Of a stretch of 64,000 nucleotides of DNA, positions 26,401 to 39,200 are shown in pieces; positions within the stretch are counted from its first letter, which is position 1; each line of letters begins with the position of its first letter. This DNA is from Apostichopus japonicus (lineage: Eukaryota; Echinodermata; Holothuroidea; Aspidochirotida; Stichopodidae): positions 22,864,501 through 22,928,500 of the forward strand of contig NC_092580.1 of assembly GCF_037975245.1 (NCBI RefSeq), read 5' to 3'. Made by a program: the position numbers and the translations under genes. The notes under the pieces were generated by a model. The model saw only the letters and a list, made by a program, of their open reading frames with translations, made no database searches and had not been told where the DNA came from.

Positions 26401-29400
26401 TGGAATGTTTCTGAGGTTAAAACGTTACCAACCGGTTTGTTGTTCATGTAAACCTAACCAGGAATAAAAAGAATGGAAGAAAGGAAGGTATTGAAGTCAT
26501 TCAGATTAATTCAAACTACTTTCTGCTGAGCTACAAGGATTTTATATATATTTTGAAAGAAAAATGATGCATAATGAACCTTGAATGTGTACACAAAAAG
26601 GATAATTTTGATTGGAAATTATTTCTTTTTAAAAACACAGTCATTAATTTTTGATTAACTTATTTTTAATACACACATTCCATTTTGGATGAACTGCTAA
26701 CTCCATAAATATTAAGCCAAAATAGAACAATAGAAAACAGTCATCAGCAACAAATTTGACTGATTATATATGAAGATAGATTACAAAATTACAAAGCACA
26801 AATTAAAAATGAAATTGTGAGGCCTAACTGACATATTTTTACTTCATTTAAAGTAGGCAGTAATATAAAGGTAGTAAGGAATAGGTATTGCTTTAGTACC
26901 AGTGAATATGCAAAAAGCTATTTTTCATTGTTCATTGATCATATAACATATAAAGTCACAGTTTATCATTGTACTGTGACTGCTTTTCCCTTCCCACCTT
27001 ACCCCACCACTTTTTAATATGCCGGAGATGAGAATACTGGAAAGCTATGTTCACACATTAACATTGCCTTTTATGGGGTAGCTTTAGGATATATGCATAT
27101 CTCTTTACATGGGGTGGGTAATGCAGGGAAAACATTTTTAATAGAAGTTGGGTCGTCCAAGAAGACCAACTTTTAGTTTGGACAACCAAACTCATCAGTG
27201 GAGGATAGCCTGCCGGTGATCAATTTTTTACATCACATTCAGATTGCATTGTAACTAAATTCCCCCGAGTAGCTACAATGATAAATTGGTCTCATCCCCA
27301 AAGCTTGGTGTTATATTCACCAAACCTACACATCTCTCATACAGTGCACATATTGCTGTTCTATGCACCAAACCTACACATTTCTCCTACAATGCACATA
27401 TTGGTGTTCTATTCACCAAACCTATACATCTCTCATACACTGTAAATATTACTGTTTTATTCACCAAACCTACACATAACTCCTACAGTGTACATATTGG
27501 TCATTCATTTTTTTTTAAACCAACTTTGCTATTCCGACACCTAAACCCTGGTTGTCCAGGGGGACTACCAGATAGAATTATCCTTAAAAATTTGTGCTGC
27601 AAGAATAGTCGGCCACGGAATTTAATGAGGTTAAGAATCTCTGACAATAGCTCACCTGGAAGCCGGCTACCTTGACGTCTCCATGTAATCTGGGCTCAGA
27701 CCACTCCAGCTGGATATGTTTGGAAGTGACCTCCTTGCAGGTCAGTGTAGGGGGATCGGGAGGACCGGGGATGAGTATCTGAATACTCGGAGAGCTGAGG
27801 TCTTCCCAGACTCCATCCTCCTTAATAGCGCTCACACTCACATCCACTACACAGCTGAAAAGAAGAAAATGATAAAAGCCATAATTCAAAAATGCATTGT
27901 GGTTTTGATGATGTAACATGAGCAGTTTTCTTCATGAATCTGACATAATGTATAGTGAGGGTGTACATGTTTACAAGGGTTTATATTTTTAGGCTTCTTT
28001 AACTCAATGTGGTACTTCTACACACTAAATTAGAGAATGATAAAAATAAAAAAAAACTACTGCATTACAACTTAAATCCATTTGTACAAGATTGTTATTG
28101 TCTCTTGATTAAAAATATCTGCACCTTTTTTTACAGTAATAATTTATTATATGGCCTTTCAGAGGTTAGTGGAATAAAAATTTTTTCGTAAAATGAGTCC
28201 CACACAATTTGAACAATGGTATCAATGGTCACTTCAGGGCCATTTAAAGAATACCAGAATGCTGTTTGGTTGGTTGGAGCTTGCATTTTTCTTTGACCAA
28301 TGACATATGAAAAACAAAGAAACTTTGTCATTTTTTCATTTACTTCTGGATCACTTGCTCAGATTAGTATATAAATTTAACATGGTTTATTTGGCCCAGA
28401 ATCTCACTGATTCAAATGATGTTATCCTCACAACTTTGTAATAAGAGGAATACCTGTGGATGGAACTTTACAGACCTTCACTACAGTTTGAAGAAGACAG
28501 CAGTCTCATAAAACAAAAATAGTCAGTTTGTCATCTTTCTTGGTCATTTAATGAGGCTCAATGCTATAGCTTTAAATGCTTACATATAATAAGCCACATC
28601 TATTGTCACCTTATTTACCTATCATGATAAACTGGAATGAGGCATGAACTAGCATTGCTGTGTACTCTGGTATTATTTTCTCTTCCATCCTTGTTGCACA
28701 TCCAGGAGATATCATATCCCATGATGCCTTGCTCTTCTGCCACTCCGAAATCCGGTAATCGCCAAAGGACCTTTAAAGTCCCATTGGCTGTTTCTCCATC
28801 TTTTGAACTGCAAGATAACAATGATGATATAAAAAATGATTTCAAAGGGAAAATATATTCACAATTCATACTGATGAAATGGTATGATTATGTAACGTAG
28901 TGGGATACAGTCCAGGTTAGACGGGCAAAAACAAGGGAGGCCTATTCTTGAATGATGATTTCAACTCAAAATGGTTCTGAAAATTATAGGTCAGCATGGG
29001 TAATGATTGTTTTGGAATTCAATTACCAATTTGTTCATTTAAGTTTCCTTTTTAAACTAAAATCTGGGGAAAGAGTTGTCTCATTAGGATATCATGACAG
29101 ATAGTGTAAGCAGTGGAAGAGATAATTAAAGCTCTTTCTACAAGGGCCAGAGCAGAAGGCCAAAAAGCATTAACATTTTACTGAAACCTAGATTGAGCAA
29201 TGAGCAGGTTAAGTGGGTAGGGTGCTCAAACCTACTATAGTACTCTAAGATCTTTTTTTTTTTTTTTTTTTGGCAATACTGAAATGACATGATCCAGATT
29301 TGGCCTGTACCAATTGACATTCAGGGATATTGACAACCTCTAGTTCAGGTGGTTAGTATCAGCAGATTGGTCAATGTTTATAATGCCATGCTTAACTGGA

Positions 29401-32400
29401 CTTCAAGGTACAATTAAAACGACGACAACTCACCCGTCCGGGTAATTAGCATCCTTAGTTCCTTGATTTGGAAGGAATGTCGCTTCTACGCTGATCACAT
29501 TTCCTGTGACTGGTTGTGGTAGTCTCAGATGTAACTGACGAGATCTGATAACGTCGTAGTCAGAGATATCCTTCAATATTGACGACCTCTTCTTGTTAAA
29601 TTTTGTCCACCTCCGGCAAACCTCCACTGCAACCCGTCTGTTTGACGTGACAACGCAACCTAGACTGACATTGATGTCCTTATTTGGGGTGCAGGTGAGG
29701 GTGGTAGAGGTACTGTGAGGGGCTAGAGTGGACTGTAACCGATCATTGACGAATAACTGGTAGGCCAACAACTCTGATCTCAGGAGATGGCAGCAATTAG
29801 CAACTGTTAGATGTGAAAAATACAAAGTAATTACTTAATTAAATAATTAATTAAGATATAGCCATGTTCAGTATGAAGTGGTTAATATGGGATATTGGAT
29901 TCTAAAAGTGAATACAATAAAATAAGAAAGATTTTTTTTTTGATAAATGCATATGAGCAGCAGTTGCACATCTGTGTTAAATCCCTATATAAATTTTACT
30001 TGCTTTGAAATTAATGAAATAATACAGCATATATATATATATATCCTAAAATATATATAGATATTTATAGAAAGCAAGGTGTTTTAAAGCCATACACCTG
30101 AGTTTAAAGCCATGTTTACTAAACCAAACTAAATAAAATGAAAATGACTATAAGCAAAAATGATAATTTGTTTTACAAAATATCACAGCAGATGTTAGAA
30201 ATCTACATAAAAAAATAAAAAAAAATGAAAAATTTAAAATAATGAATTCAACTTTTTATATGCAGAGGAGAATAAGACAACCACATGCATAAAGTATCTT
30301 ACCATCATCAGAATTGGGAAGAGATAAGGCAAGTTCTGGTTTCCACCATTTCAGATCTACATGGTAAGGGCTAAAGGAGGATAGTAATAATTCTGTGGGT
30401 TTGATGTGTGCTGGTACTCGTACTTCGAGAGGTTCACACTCCAATTCAGTCACTTTATTTGGTGTTTCTGGAAACGAAAATCCTGAAAGACTTGACTGGG
30501 CAATTATCTGAAAGCTGTACGTAGAGCAAGGCATAAGATTCTGAAAGACAACAGCATATTCTTCTGGTCTACAATCTAAGCTTTGTACCAGCTTTGTTTC
30601 ATGTTCCTTCTTCCCATCTTTGGAAGGAATTTGAAAGACTGATTTGCACACGGCTGAGAAGCTCAACAATTTGATTCCCTTCTTTGCAGGAAAGTTCCAT
30701 CTTAGATGGACGGTGGTAGATGTGACTTTGGTGCAACGAAGATCTGTAGGCCTGGCAGAAGGCAAAGTTGTCACTCTGATTGACGTGTACGGTAGGAGCT
30801 CCTCGTCTTTGGTGATTTGGGTCCATTTTAACTGATTAATTTGTCCCGAGTTCTTGGAAGACTTCTTCAAGTATTTTTCTGTGATAAGTACCATGTGAAG
30901 TTGGTAGGTGGTTTCAGGTTTCAAATTTCGGATTGTACTTGACATTCTATCTGGCAACAATTCCTGGCAAGCTACTGTCACTTCTTTTTCACCTTCTTTG
31001 GTCATTACAAACACCTTCAAACCTGTGGGGCAAAAAAAAAAATAAGATTTAAAAGAAAAAAGTGTTTTTCAGAATTCTCAATTTTCTGAAAATTTTCAGA
31101 ATAAACGTTCTGTTGGTTCTTAATTACCTTCTGAATTTTTCTCTGACATTTGCAGAGGATAAATCTAGACAAAACTACAACTCTTCTTTCTGAGGTAATA
31201 ATAAAGTGTACCAATATCAGTCAAGGTGACTATGCCTTGTTTCTCTAGCAATTTTCATGTCACTACTGATGATAATTATAATGTTAGAATAACTTGGATA
31301 TCAAACCTCAACACTCAATGAAATCCTTGAAAGTTAATTGACCCATGCATCTCACTCAGACGAGAACCTTTGATAAAATATACATTTCTCTTTTGCATCA
31401 ATAGATTACAAGTGCACCACAAAAGCTATTAGTTGCTATACACCGTGCTACAAGACTTTAACAATCCCACTGCAATAACACAGAGTCCATCATAAATAAA
31501 AGTTGATCAATGTTACTATGAGAAAACAAGTTTGCTAAAAGTTGGAAGCATGGAATGACAAATTTAATTTTCATGTCAGGAAAGTATCTATCTTCTAAAA
31601 TTAAAATATATATATATAAATATATATAAAAGTAGGATTAAGCATAAATATATATTGATGGAATTTACTTTTCATAGAACCTGACTGAGGCAACTTGATG
31701 ACTAGCATTGATAAAACTTTAATCCAATAATCATTAACTAATTCCAAAAGCAGTTCACCTGCATTGATTTTGTTATTAAACTTAGTGACTTCAATGGATA
31801 CTAAATTTGCATAACCATGCAGTTTAGTAGTACGAATAGTCAAGTTATGTAATTATTTTAGATCGGCTAAAAATTTTGGACACTAGCAAACTGAATACAT
31901 AGGCTGCCTTGAAGAACCACACAGTGCAATACTTCAGCTATACAAATACTTCCATTAACTAATATTGCCATCGGTTATTACTTGAATAAGATAAATAAAG
32001 ATGAGATATTAACCTAATGCCTTGGATCCATCACTCTCAGGTGGTGGAAAATCCCACTTCAGTTGGATCTTTTCAGATGTCACATGGACAGCTTTAAAAT
32101 TCCTTGGCGGTTGACAGAGTTGGCTGGTGACAAACGTCACTGGTATAGAGGCTGCAGACACATCCACTGCTACCTCTTGTCCTGAAATGATATTAAATTT
32201 TACAAAATGTGTTAAGAAAAAAATTAAAGAATAGCAGATGATGTTATGCATTTAAAGACAGCGTATTGGAATAAAAGGTAATTATTTGGGCATACGATAA
32301 GGTAACATTAGCTAACAATGATTTACTAACGAGCAAAGACTTTTAGCAAACAAAAAGTGAGAGAGATAAATGATACACTACATATTAAATAAGAAAATCT

Positions 32401-35400
32401 TTCAGCGTTACATCAACTTTGGAATGTATGACACATGCAGTAAAAAATATCTGCTATTCAGTCACCTTGACTTTATCTTAAAATGAAGTGTATATACTAA
32501 TTATTGGCTTACCATCTGAGTTCATGTAATTTACTTTCCCTCTGGACTCAACCAGTACAGTATACTTTGTCTCTTCTTCTAGATTACCAAGCCTCACATT
32601 ACAATCTGCAAAAATAATAACATGTTTATGAAAAGTCTTCAAAGTGAATCCATATTGCTAACAAAATAGGCTAACTTAGACTGATAACAAATTTAACACA
32701 CACAAAAAAAAAAGAAGAAGAAAGGTAATTAAGTATTTATACTTCCTAAAGCTATCCACATACTGCCTGATTGAATAAAACCGAAAGAGATGCAATGTCA
32801 TCAAGGGAATAAGTAATACTATGGTAAACTGGTACAATGGTAAATTTGAATGAACACTAATTGTTTCCCGCATACTCAGGAACCTCCCACACTTGCAGCT
32901 GTTTTCAGTGAACGGTCAGTGTTCACATGAAAAATTATCTCTGTTTGATTGGTTACATTTGTTATAACTGGGCAGTTGTACCCATTAACTGCCGCACGCT
33001 GCCTACTGCCAGTTGAGAAAATGCTACATTCTTCTTGATTAAAGCTTGAAACTGGCAGGGTAGGGTTAAGCATGCAATGCTGGACTAGCCATGATATTTT
33101 TTATGTTATGAAAGTCAGCCTGAGTTTTGGGTTGTGTTTCAGAAGGTCAGGGGTCACAGGTACCTGTTGTTTCTGTGTTGTGCACATCTCCTCCTTCATC
33201 ATCCTCTGTCTTCCACCACATCACACGGTAAGAAGTGCCATGAACGTGATGGAGCCTTGAGATCCCTGAGAGCGATGTATTACAGGAGAAAACAAAAATG
33301 GCCGATTCTTAGAATTTTCACTCTGTTCAGGTATGGTTACATAGTACTAGAGAATTGCGACTTTATTACTTAGTTACTACCACAAAATTGTCGACTATGA
33401 GATCACGTTGGTGCCAATTCTTCAGTAGCACACTGTCCTACGAAATGAATGTTTCATATCAACTTCTTGCTGGATGTAATGATTGATTGATATATTATTC
33501 CTGGCTGCAATACTAAGGTGAATATTCCTTCTTAAATTCATTCTGAATTAAATTTTCAGAATGCTGAATGAAAAATGATGAATTAAATTCATTCTGAATT
33601 CATTTCTGCCCACCCTGTTAATCTTCCTTGCTAAAGTTATGTTAAAACATATATTATGCTAGGCTTGATCCAAATTAAGCTACAAATGCTGCATGTTAAG
33701 ATCTTCTAAAAGTAGTGAAAAACATGTAATATATGATACTGAATAGATTTTTGAGGCCATTCTAACCCCCCTACCACCCCCAAGGCATCCCCATTACCAC
33801 ATGAAACATCTTCTTTAGTTACTAGCCTTACCCTTGCTCCAGCATAATTCAGCTCTGTTTGAGTGAACGTTGAGAACACAAAGATCTTCTGGATGAAGGA
33901 CAAGCTTGTCATAATGGATAGTTAGAGGAGTGCTGGTGATCTCGTACTGATATGCTGTACCTGTCAATTGATCATACGATCACAGTTATGTTCATAATTT
34001 GACCAAAAATGGAGATTTGTTGTGATATCGCTATGTAAATGTAGGGCAATGCCATTTTGGCATAGCTGGCCTGCCTTAGAATTTGACTCCACTGGAAGCT
34101 TGTCAAACCCTTGCGCTCAGATTGAGAGATCCGTCAAGGCATGGGGTAGCTTTGAAATCTATTGTTATGTCATACAACATTACTTTCACTAGTTCATGCA
34201 ACACATCCAAACTTTCCAAGTTATCCTTAACTACGTTTTGGTCTGCTTTTGCAAGCAGTTGAAGTTGTAATTCTAATAGCTCTATGAGAGCTGGCTAGTA
34301 TGGTGTAGGAGAACACGCTAGCAGGATTAATACATGGATGAGAAATGACTCTAAAGTGTCCATTACATTCTTGTCGTCACCGGTAGAGACCCGAGCGCCC
34401 ATCACCCCACCCCCTAGAAATGTGATCACCACCGAACATCCTTTCCCCCGGCTTTACAGTAATATGTCAAAAAGTATTGAGAAAGACAATGAGAAGAAAA
34501 CAATACAGATACGTTATCGTAGCTATGCAACATACATAATTTTGTGTAACATAATATGAAATAGTTTTGTTCTAGTTAATTGACATTAAAACATTTTGGC
34601 TGACATGAACTTGACAACCAAAGTGTACAAATGGATCTAAAAAAAATGGGATAATTTACCAAATATGAAGTGATACTGTGGAGAAGTCAGATGTCAGAAT
34701 GTTAGGTCAAGTTTTCTGCTGAATGAAATGACTGTGTTACAAGAATTACCTGCTGTCCTTTCTTCTGCATGTATGATCTTTTCCTCACAAACAGCAACAA
34801 TCTGAATGACAGCGTTTTTACCGAGTTCTACATTTTCCACTGTTGCTCTGTTAATGTGAGGGCTGAGATATGGACCTTTCCGAGACCCATCAATCAACCA
34901 GTAATAATTCTAAATTAAAGAGAGATTGAATAATTCTGTAGTAAGTTAAAATGACCAAAATTGTGTTGTTAGGTACGAAAAGCTAAAACGTTGAACTACA
35001 AAAAGTAAACCAACCGTTTAACATTCCTGTCTATTCTTCAAAGATATTTCTTATTGATGTAGGAAAACATGAATTTGTTTGTTGTAGGATTTACAACTTT
35101 ATTTCTACAGCAAGCTAAACCAAAATGACAAATAACTTGGAAAGAATGACCTCAAAAATTCCCTTAGAGCGCACTGCTGACACCATGACAGCACCAAAAA
35201 GAAAACCTTCTGGATATAACCGTAAAAAACTGTGACATGATGGCGTCTAGAATGTACAGCTGTGTTGTAAAATACAAAAGCCAATTGGATCAAAGCCTCC
35301 GTTATAGGGTCTTATTTCCTTAAATCCTAAACAATATATTAATCAAAGCTCCAATAAGTTACTGCAAAAAAAAAAATACTTCCTTACCTTTACAAGGACA

Positions 35401-36260
35401 TTTTTAGGTAGATGAGAGATATTCCAAGTGATATCTACACCGACAGGATGTAGACATTTGATCTCCAGTGAAACTACCACCTTCTTTTCCAGTTCAGACT
35501 TCACTAGTGTACCATATTGATCAACACTGTCCTTGAAAAAGTCAGGAGCATATTTAAATGCCTCTCTTTTATCAGACACCTGCTGAGAAAATTCAAATAA
35601 AGAAGTCTAACTAAAAAAATAAATAAACGTGTGTAGGATAAGTAACATTTACATCCTTTTTAAATTATATGGTAAAATATGATGTGAATTGATACATAAA
35701 ATGAAGGTTCATGAAGGCATTATGACACACTGTAAATGTTGACAAACTAACAGATTCTCTGACAATCACTGCAGTGTTTATACAGCAGAAAAAGATGGAG
35801 GCTTATGATAACAGTTGCCTAAACTGAGTAGTCTTAGTATTGGCCTTTCATTATATACAAATGGTGCATATTTTGAAGCATGGAATGTGGGCTACATTTT
35901 GCTACTTATAGGGAACATATGCACATGATTTCTTCAGCTAAAAGTTTTGCACAGTAGAATTTGCTGTTGTCATTGACTGATAGAACTATTCAGAATTTGG
36001 CACATAACGGTACTTATTCACCATCTGTTCTTGCTCATCACAGTTGTTTACATATTTCAATATAGCAGTGAAGTTTGAATATTAGTTGCCTTGCTATTAA
36101 AGAGCGAATGACAGGCATGATAACTTAACACTAGGAACATGGATATCATACAGTTTACAGTGAATGCATCTAGGCCTACTGCATGATAGACTTATGATCA
36201 TACCGACTGTTCCTCCTTCGTCTTTCCAGTGATGATCCCTGGAGGCTGTGAATCATCCAT
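14354..36260 (-). CDS. Multi-FN3 protein with C-terminal thioredoxin-like domain
   Basis: 26 coding exons give 1,589 residues: 36260-36204, 35579-35388, 34909-34750, 33960-33832, 33265-33164, 32605-32513, 32181-32014, 31022-30303, 29803-29434, 28807-28619, 27854-27656, 26453-26374, 25551-25283, 24819-24761, 24191-24013, 22720-22525, 22131-21958, 21555-21230, 20711-20627, 20231-20153, 19095-18959, 18123-17966, 17490-17272, 16618-16410, 15546-15460, 14487-14354. All junctions are GT/AG and phases match throughout. A stop codon lies directly before the chosen ATG in frame. The N-terminus MDDSQPPGIITG is hydrophilic, with no signal peptide or membrane helix, so a cytosolic protein is likely. About eleven FN3-like domains start near residues 50, 160, 265, 395, 510, 625, 755, 880, 975, 1087 and 1273. 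A helical, charged linker covers about 1215-1272. A thioredoxin-like fold covers about 1425-1575 (WCLAS, then SVPTLVLVHPQG). Several FN3 domains carry a G-x-x-V-x-x-N/D-x-K-P strand turn, as in RIM-binding-protein FN3 domains. Function unknown: FN3 arrays usually act as protein-binding scaffolds. I do not recognise an orthologue. Confidence 0.85.
18130..18275. repeat. 63-64 bp tandem duplication beside an exon
   Basis: Two diverged copies start at 18130 and 18193, and a truncated third at 18257. Each begins ATGAG and contains TTTATACCA, then AAAAAGAG and AGCTAGAG. The array starts seven bases from exon 22 of the minus-strand gene (17966-18123), immediately upstream of its acceptor. Confidence 0.6.
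19237..19330. repeat. CTGT/CTAT microsatellite
   Basis: A mixed tetranucleotide tract of CTGT, CTAT and ATCT units in an intron of the FN3-thioredoxin gene. The reading frame through it (SICLSIYLSVCLS) is a product of the repeat, not a gene. Confidence 0.85.
23617..23775. mobile_element. Hairpin MITE-like element
   Basis: A nearly symmetrical inverted repeat: left arm 23617-23686, loop about 23687-23699, right arm 23700-23775. The outer ends are CAAATAATGAATGGTT and AACCATTCATTATTTG, and the inner ends CCATTCAAC and GTTGAATGG; the arms match along most of their length with a few mismatches and small gaps. Weaker pairing continues a few bases outward. It sits in an intron of the FN3-thioredoxin gene. 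No coding capacity; a foldback or MITE-type element is the simplest reading. Confidence 0.7.
25809..25869. repeat. Short direct repeat
   Basis: GTAGAGTAACTGCATATTTA occurs at 25809 and again at 25847, spaced 38 bases apart, in an intron of the FN3-thioredoxin gene. It probably arose by local duplication. Confidence 0.55.
27319..27510. repeat. Four-copy 48-bp tandem repeat
   Basis: Units start at 27319, 27367, 27415 and 27463, exactly 48 bases apart, each beginning ACCAAACCTA and ending near TTCTATTC. A partial unit end (TTGGTGTTATATTC) precedes the first. Because 48 is divisible by three, an open frame runs through it, but it lies between exons 11 and 12 of the opposite-strand gene and has no start context or domain, so it is not called coding. 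Confidence 0.85.
30303..31022 (-). other. 720-bp exon 8 encoding two consecutive FN3 domains
   Basis: This is by far the largest exon of the minus-strand gene (240 codons, residues about 301-540). It encodes the end of one FN3-like domain (ETTYQLHMVLITEKY...SIRVTTLP), a complete one starting at ARPTDLRCTKVTSTTVHLRW, and the start of a third (KPTELLLSSFSPYHVDLKWW). The conserved early Trp and the late Y-x-F/Y are visible in each. Neighbouring FN3 domains are split over 2-3 small exons, so this exon may reflect intron loss. Confidence 0.8.
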
Positions 36261-39200
36261 TTAATTTACCTATAATGTTTAGGCCAGGCAGTGTGTATCT
36301 GTTGTATGACAAAGAAGCCGCAGGATCAATAGCAGCATGGTGGGCTCATAATTGACGCACTTAAGGATTGGATTGACGATGTTGGTCAACATAAAACCCA
36401 AATCAATCAACTGCATGCATTTTTCATATGTGTAGTTCCTTAGAAATGTAATGATCTCAAAAAATATTTATTGTTCTGTGCCTACCCAACGTACAATTGA
36501 GAAGAATGTGACCACAAAATGTCTGCTGTGTTTAAAAGTTCTTTCATACCCCTAAATTGACACATTCGTCGATAAGCTAATTGTAGTGTAGGCCTAAGTA
36601 TACATTCATTGACTTTGGATGCTGTTTACTATGCTCTGAACCTCTAAGCTCAGACAGGTCAGGTCCCAGAGAGTATTGGTATTATATTGAGGTAATTTTG
36701 GTTATTTTTAGGGAGTTGGATTTCCAAATGTCCAAAAAAACGTGCAAACTTGGGGGGAGGGTGTTACAAGCTTAAAAAAAAACACAATTTGATCAGCATA
36801 TACCTGAAATGGATTCAAACTCGTGAAATATGTAACTCTGCCTGACTGATAAAAGTTTAGGTTGCCTGCTGTATCGTTGCTAGTAATATCTGAAGGTGCG
36901 TCAATTACGAAGGTGCATCAATTATGAAGCCTTTACTATACTATATTAACAGTCTGTCTTTAGCAAAACTTCATTGGGCTATAGGCTAACTACTTCCACT
37001 GAGTTTATATGTTCAGAAGTGTAAATGATAGGACATATTTTGAGGTTAATATTTAACTATTGGATATGCAACAGCTGAAGTATTTATAAACATAATGTTG
37101 ATAATGGGGAGGCTGTGTCATTCCGCCATTGGTACATTTCACCATGGAAAATATGCTCTCTCCGCCATAGAAAAAGTGCCATTCGGCTATGTTCCTCCAA
37201 TGGCGCCCAAGGTATTGCACTTTGTATGGCAAAAAGAGCACATTATTGTGGGTGCACTGTAGGCCTATATGCACTGTATATTGCTTCGCTTCACGCTACC
37301 TATAGGCCTGCAAAATCCACAAAGACGTTCGTTTAGATCAACAATCAGAATTGGACTTTTTTATAAACAATCAACCTAAATTAATTTGATTTATTTAACC
37401 AACTATATTATATATTTGAAGACAGCGTATCGACTCTTACGAACTTACAATTAAAACTATTCAATCAACATGTACATTAAAGACTGTGTATCTATTCCCC
37501 AATGTTGTCTTAACTACAATTCAGTCTAAGAGGGTGTACCTATCCTTCCACGCGAATTTAAACAAAGTTTCACGGATACAGTCCATATTTATATAGGCCT
37601 AAATGTAAAATAACCTTTAAAGTTGAATAACTGAGAACACATCTTTGTCTCTTATCAGTATCAGTAAGCCTTTGCTTAGCAAAAACCCAAAAAATTAATT
37701 ACCAAACTCAAGACTACTTACACAAATTATTTTACCCGTTTGCAAAAGTAATACAGTAAAATTAAGGCATGCATACCAGAAATTAGGAAAATTTTACCTT
37801 GCATCAACAAATTAGCCTAAATAGTTAGGAGTTGGCTAGGCTAAATTACAACTTAAGTAAGCTACCGTAGCCCTATGGCTATACTACTATTACTATAGTC
37901 CATAGCCTAAATATATTTCACTCAGTATCACATTCTGGAGGGATCTAGCCTCACTTCAAATCAAACCAACAATAGAGAGATTGTCATTCCCGTTGTCTCC
38001 TAATTTAACATTTGTGCTCTAAAATCGCGAATTTACCGTATACCATCGTAGTTATACTACAGCCTAAGTACACTGTACAGTAAAGTGAGGAGCCTTACTA
38101 GCGGCCTCCATAGTCTACTGTACAGTAGGCATTCATGATATAAGAATTCGCAAAACTGGTATAGAGCAACTCAAACTTTAAACGCTATTTGCCTAGCAAC
38201 GCTTATTTTAGTGAGTGATCAGAAAACATGAACATTGTTTGGATGTTTCCGTTCTCATCAGGTGGCGATTTTTTTCAAGAATGTTGATACCTGTACTTCC
38301 TGAGACAAAATACACTCAATTTATCGAAAGGGAATTATTGTAGTAGACCTACTATCGCCTGTAGGCAGAATCTTGCCATTCTGTATAGACATTGTGCCTT
38401 GCCGATAAACATTGTATCTGAATACAAAGTCACTACAGTGCTGTGTCAGTCCATCACTGCTGTGTATCACTATCAGTGCAGTATAGTCGCAGACGACAGC
38501 TCATCCTTGTCCTGGCCTTCGCGTCGACGTACTCGAAAAGTCTGCAAGTGTTTTAGTAATACCATTGGTGAGTCAAATATCGGACTAAAGTTAGTCTTAC
38601 CAACGTTAGGTTTTGAGGGAAGAATAGCCTATAGTATTAGTAGACAATTCAATGGGGAGAATTGCAGCGATTTGTCAAATATGGTAAGGAGGACCTAATA
38701 TTATGATGAAGAAAGATTGGAATTCAGGTTTAAAGTTGATTAACGATGAAATGACTTTGATGCATAAGTAACTTGTGTTGCCTAGGCCTAGGCCTACGTA
38801 AATATTAAGCCTAAGTAGCCTAAGCCCATGGAGCTATAAACAGCCTAAGGTCAGAGTCTGACTACTGAATATTAAAGGGTGTGAAGACTCGCGCAAAAAA
38901 AAGTCTAATGCCGGTAATCTGGCCTAGTTTCGAATGAGGTGTAACAGAAGTGTTAAACACCACCATCCATCCCAGAAAATAGACACACAGCTTGCTACCG
39001 TCGGTAATTAGACAGATAAGAAGTTATCACGTTTCATTACTGTCTGCATTTTGTAGACAGTAAACTAACAAAACGTCACTTGCAAGCAATGGAAAGTTAA
39101 CTTTTTCAGATGGCCGCACACGATTTGGGGCGAGTTTTCAATGCCTTTAAGGCCTTGGCCCCGAAAGTTTGACTAGGCCTAGCCAGGCAACAGACGGCCA

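Noticed and set aside
27286-27675. 129-residue plus-strand reading frame
   Set aside because: It is created by the 48-bp tandem repeat and runs into the opposite strand of exon 11 of the FN3-thioredoxin gene; no domain is present.
32876-33073. Minus-strand reading frame between FN3 exons 5 and 6
   Set aside because: The flanking exons join directly in phase 1 and give a continuous FN3 sequence; adding this segment needs splice sites I could not find.
38399-38698. 99-residue plus-strand frame upstream of the NWD1-like gene
   Set aside because: No similarity to the NWD1 N-terminus and an in-frame stop precedes the real start at 41009; at most it overlaps a non-coding exon.
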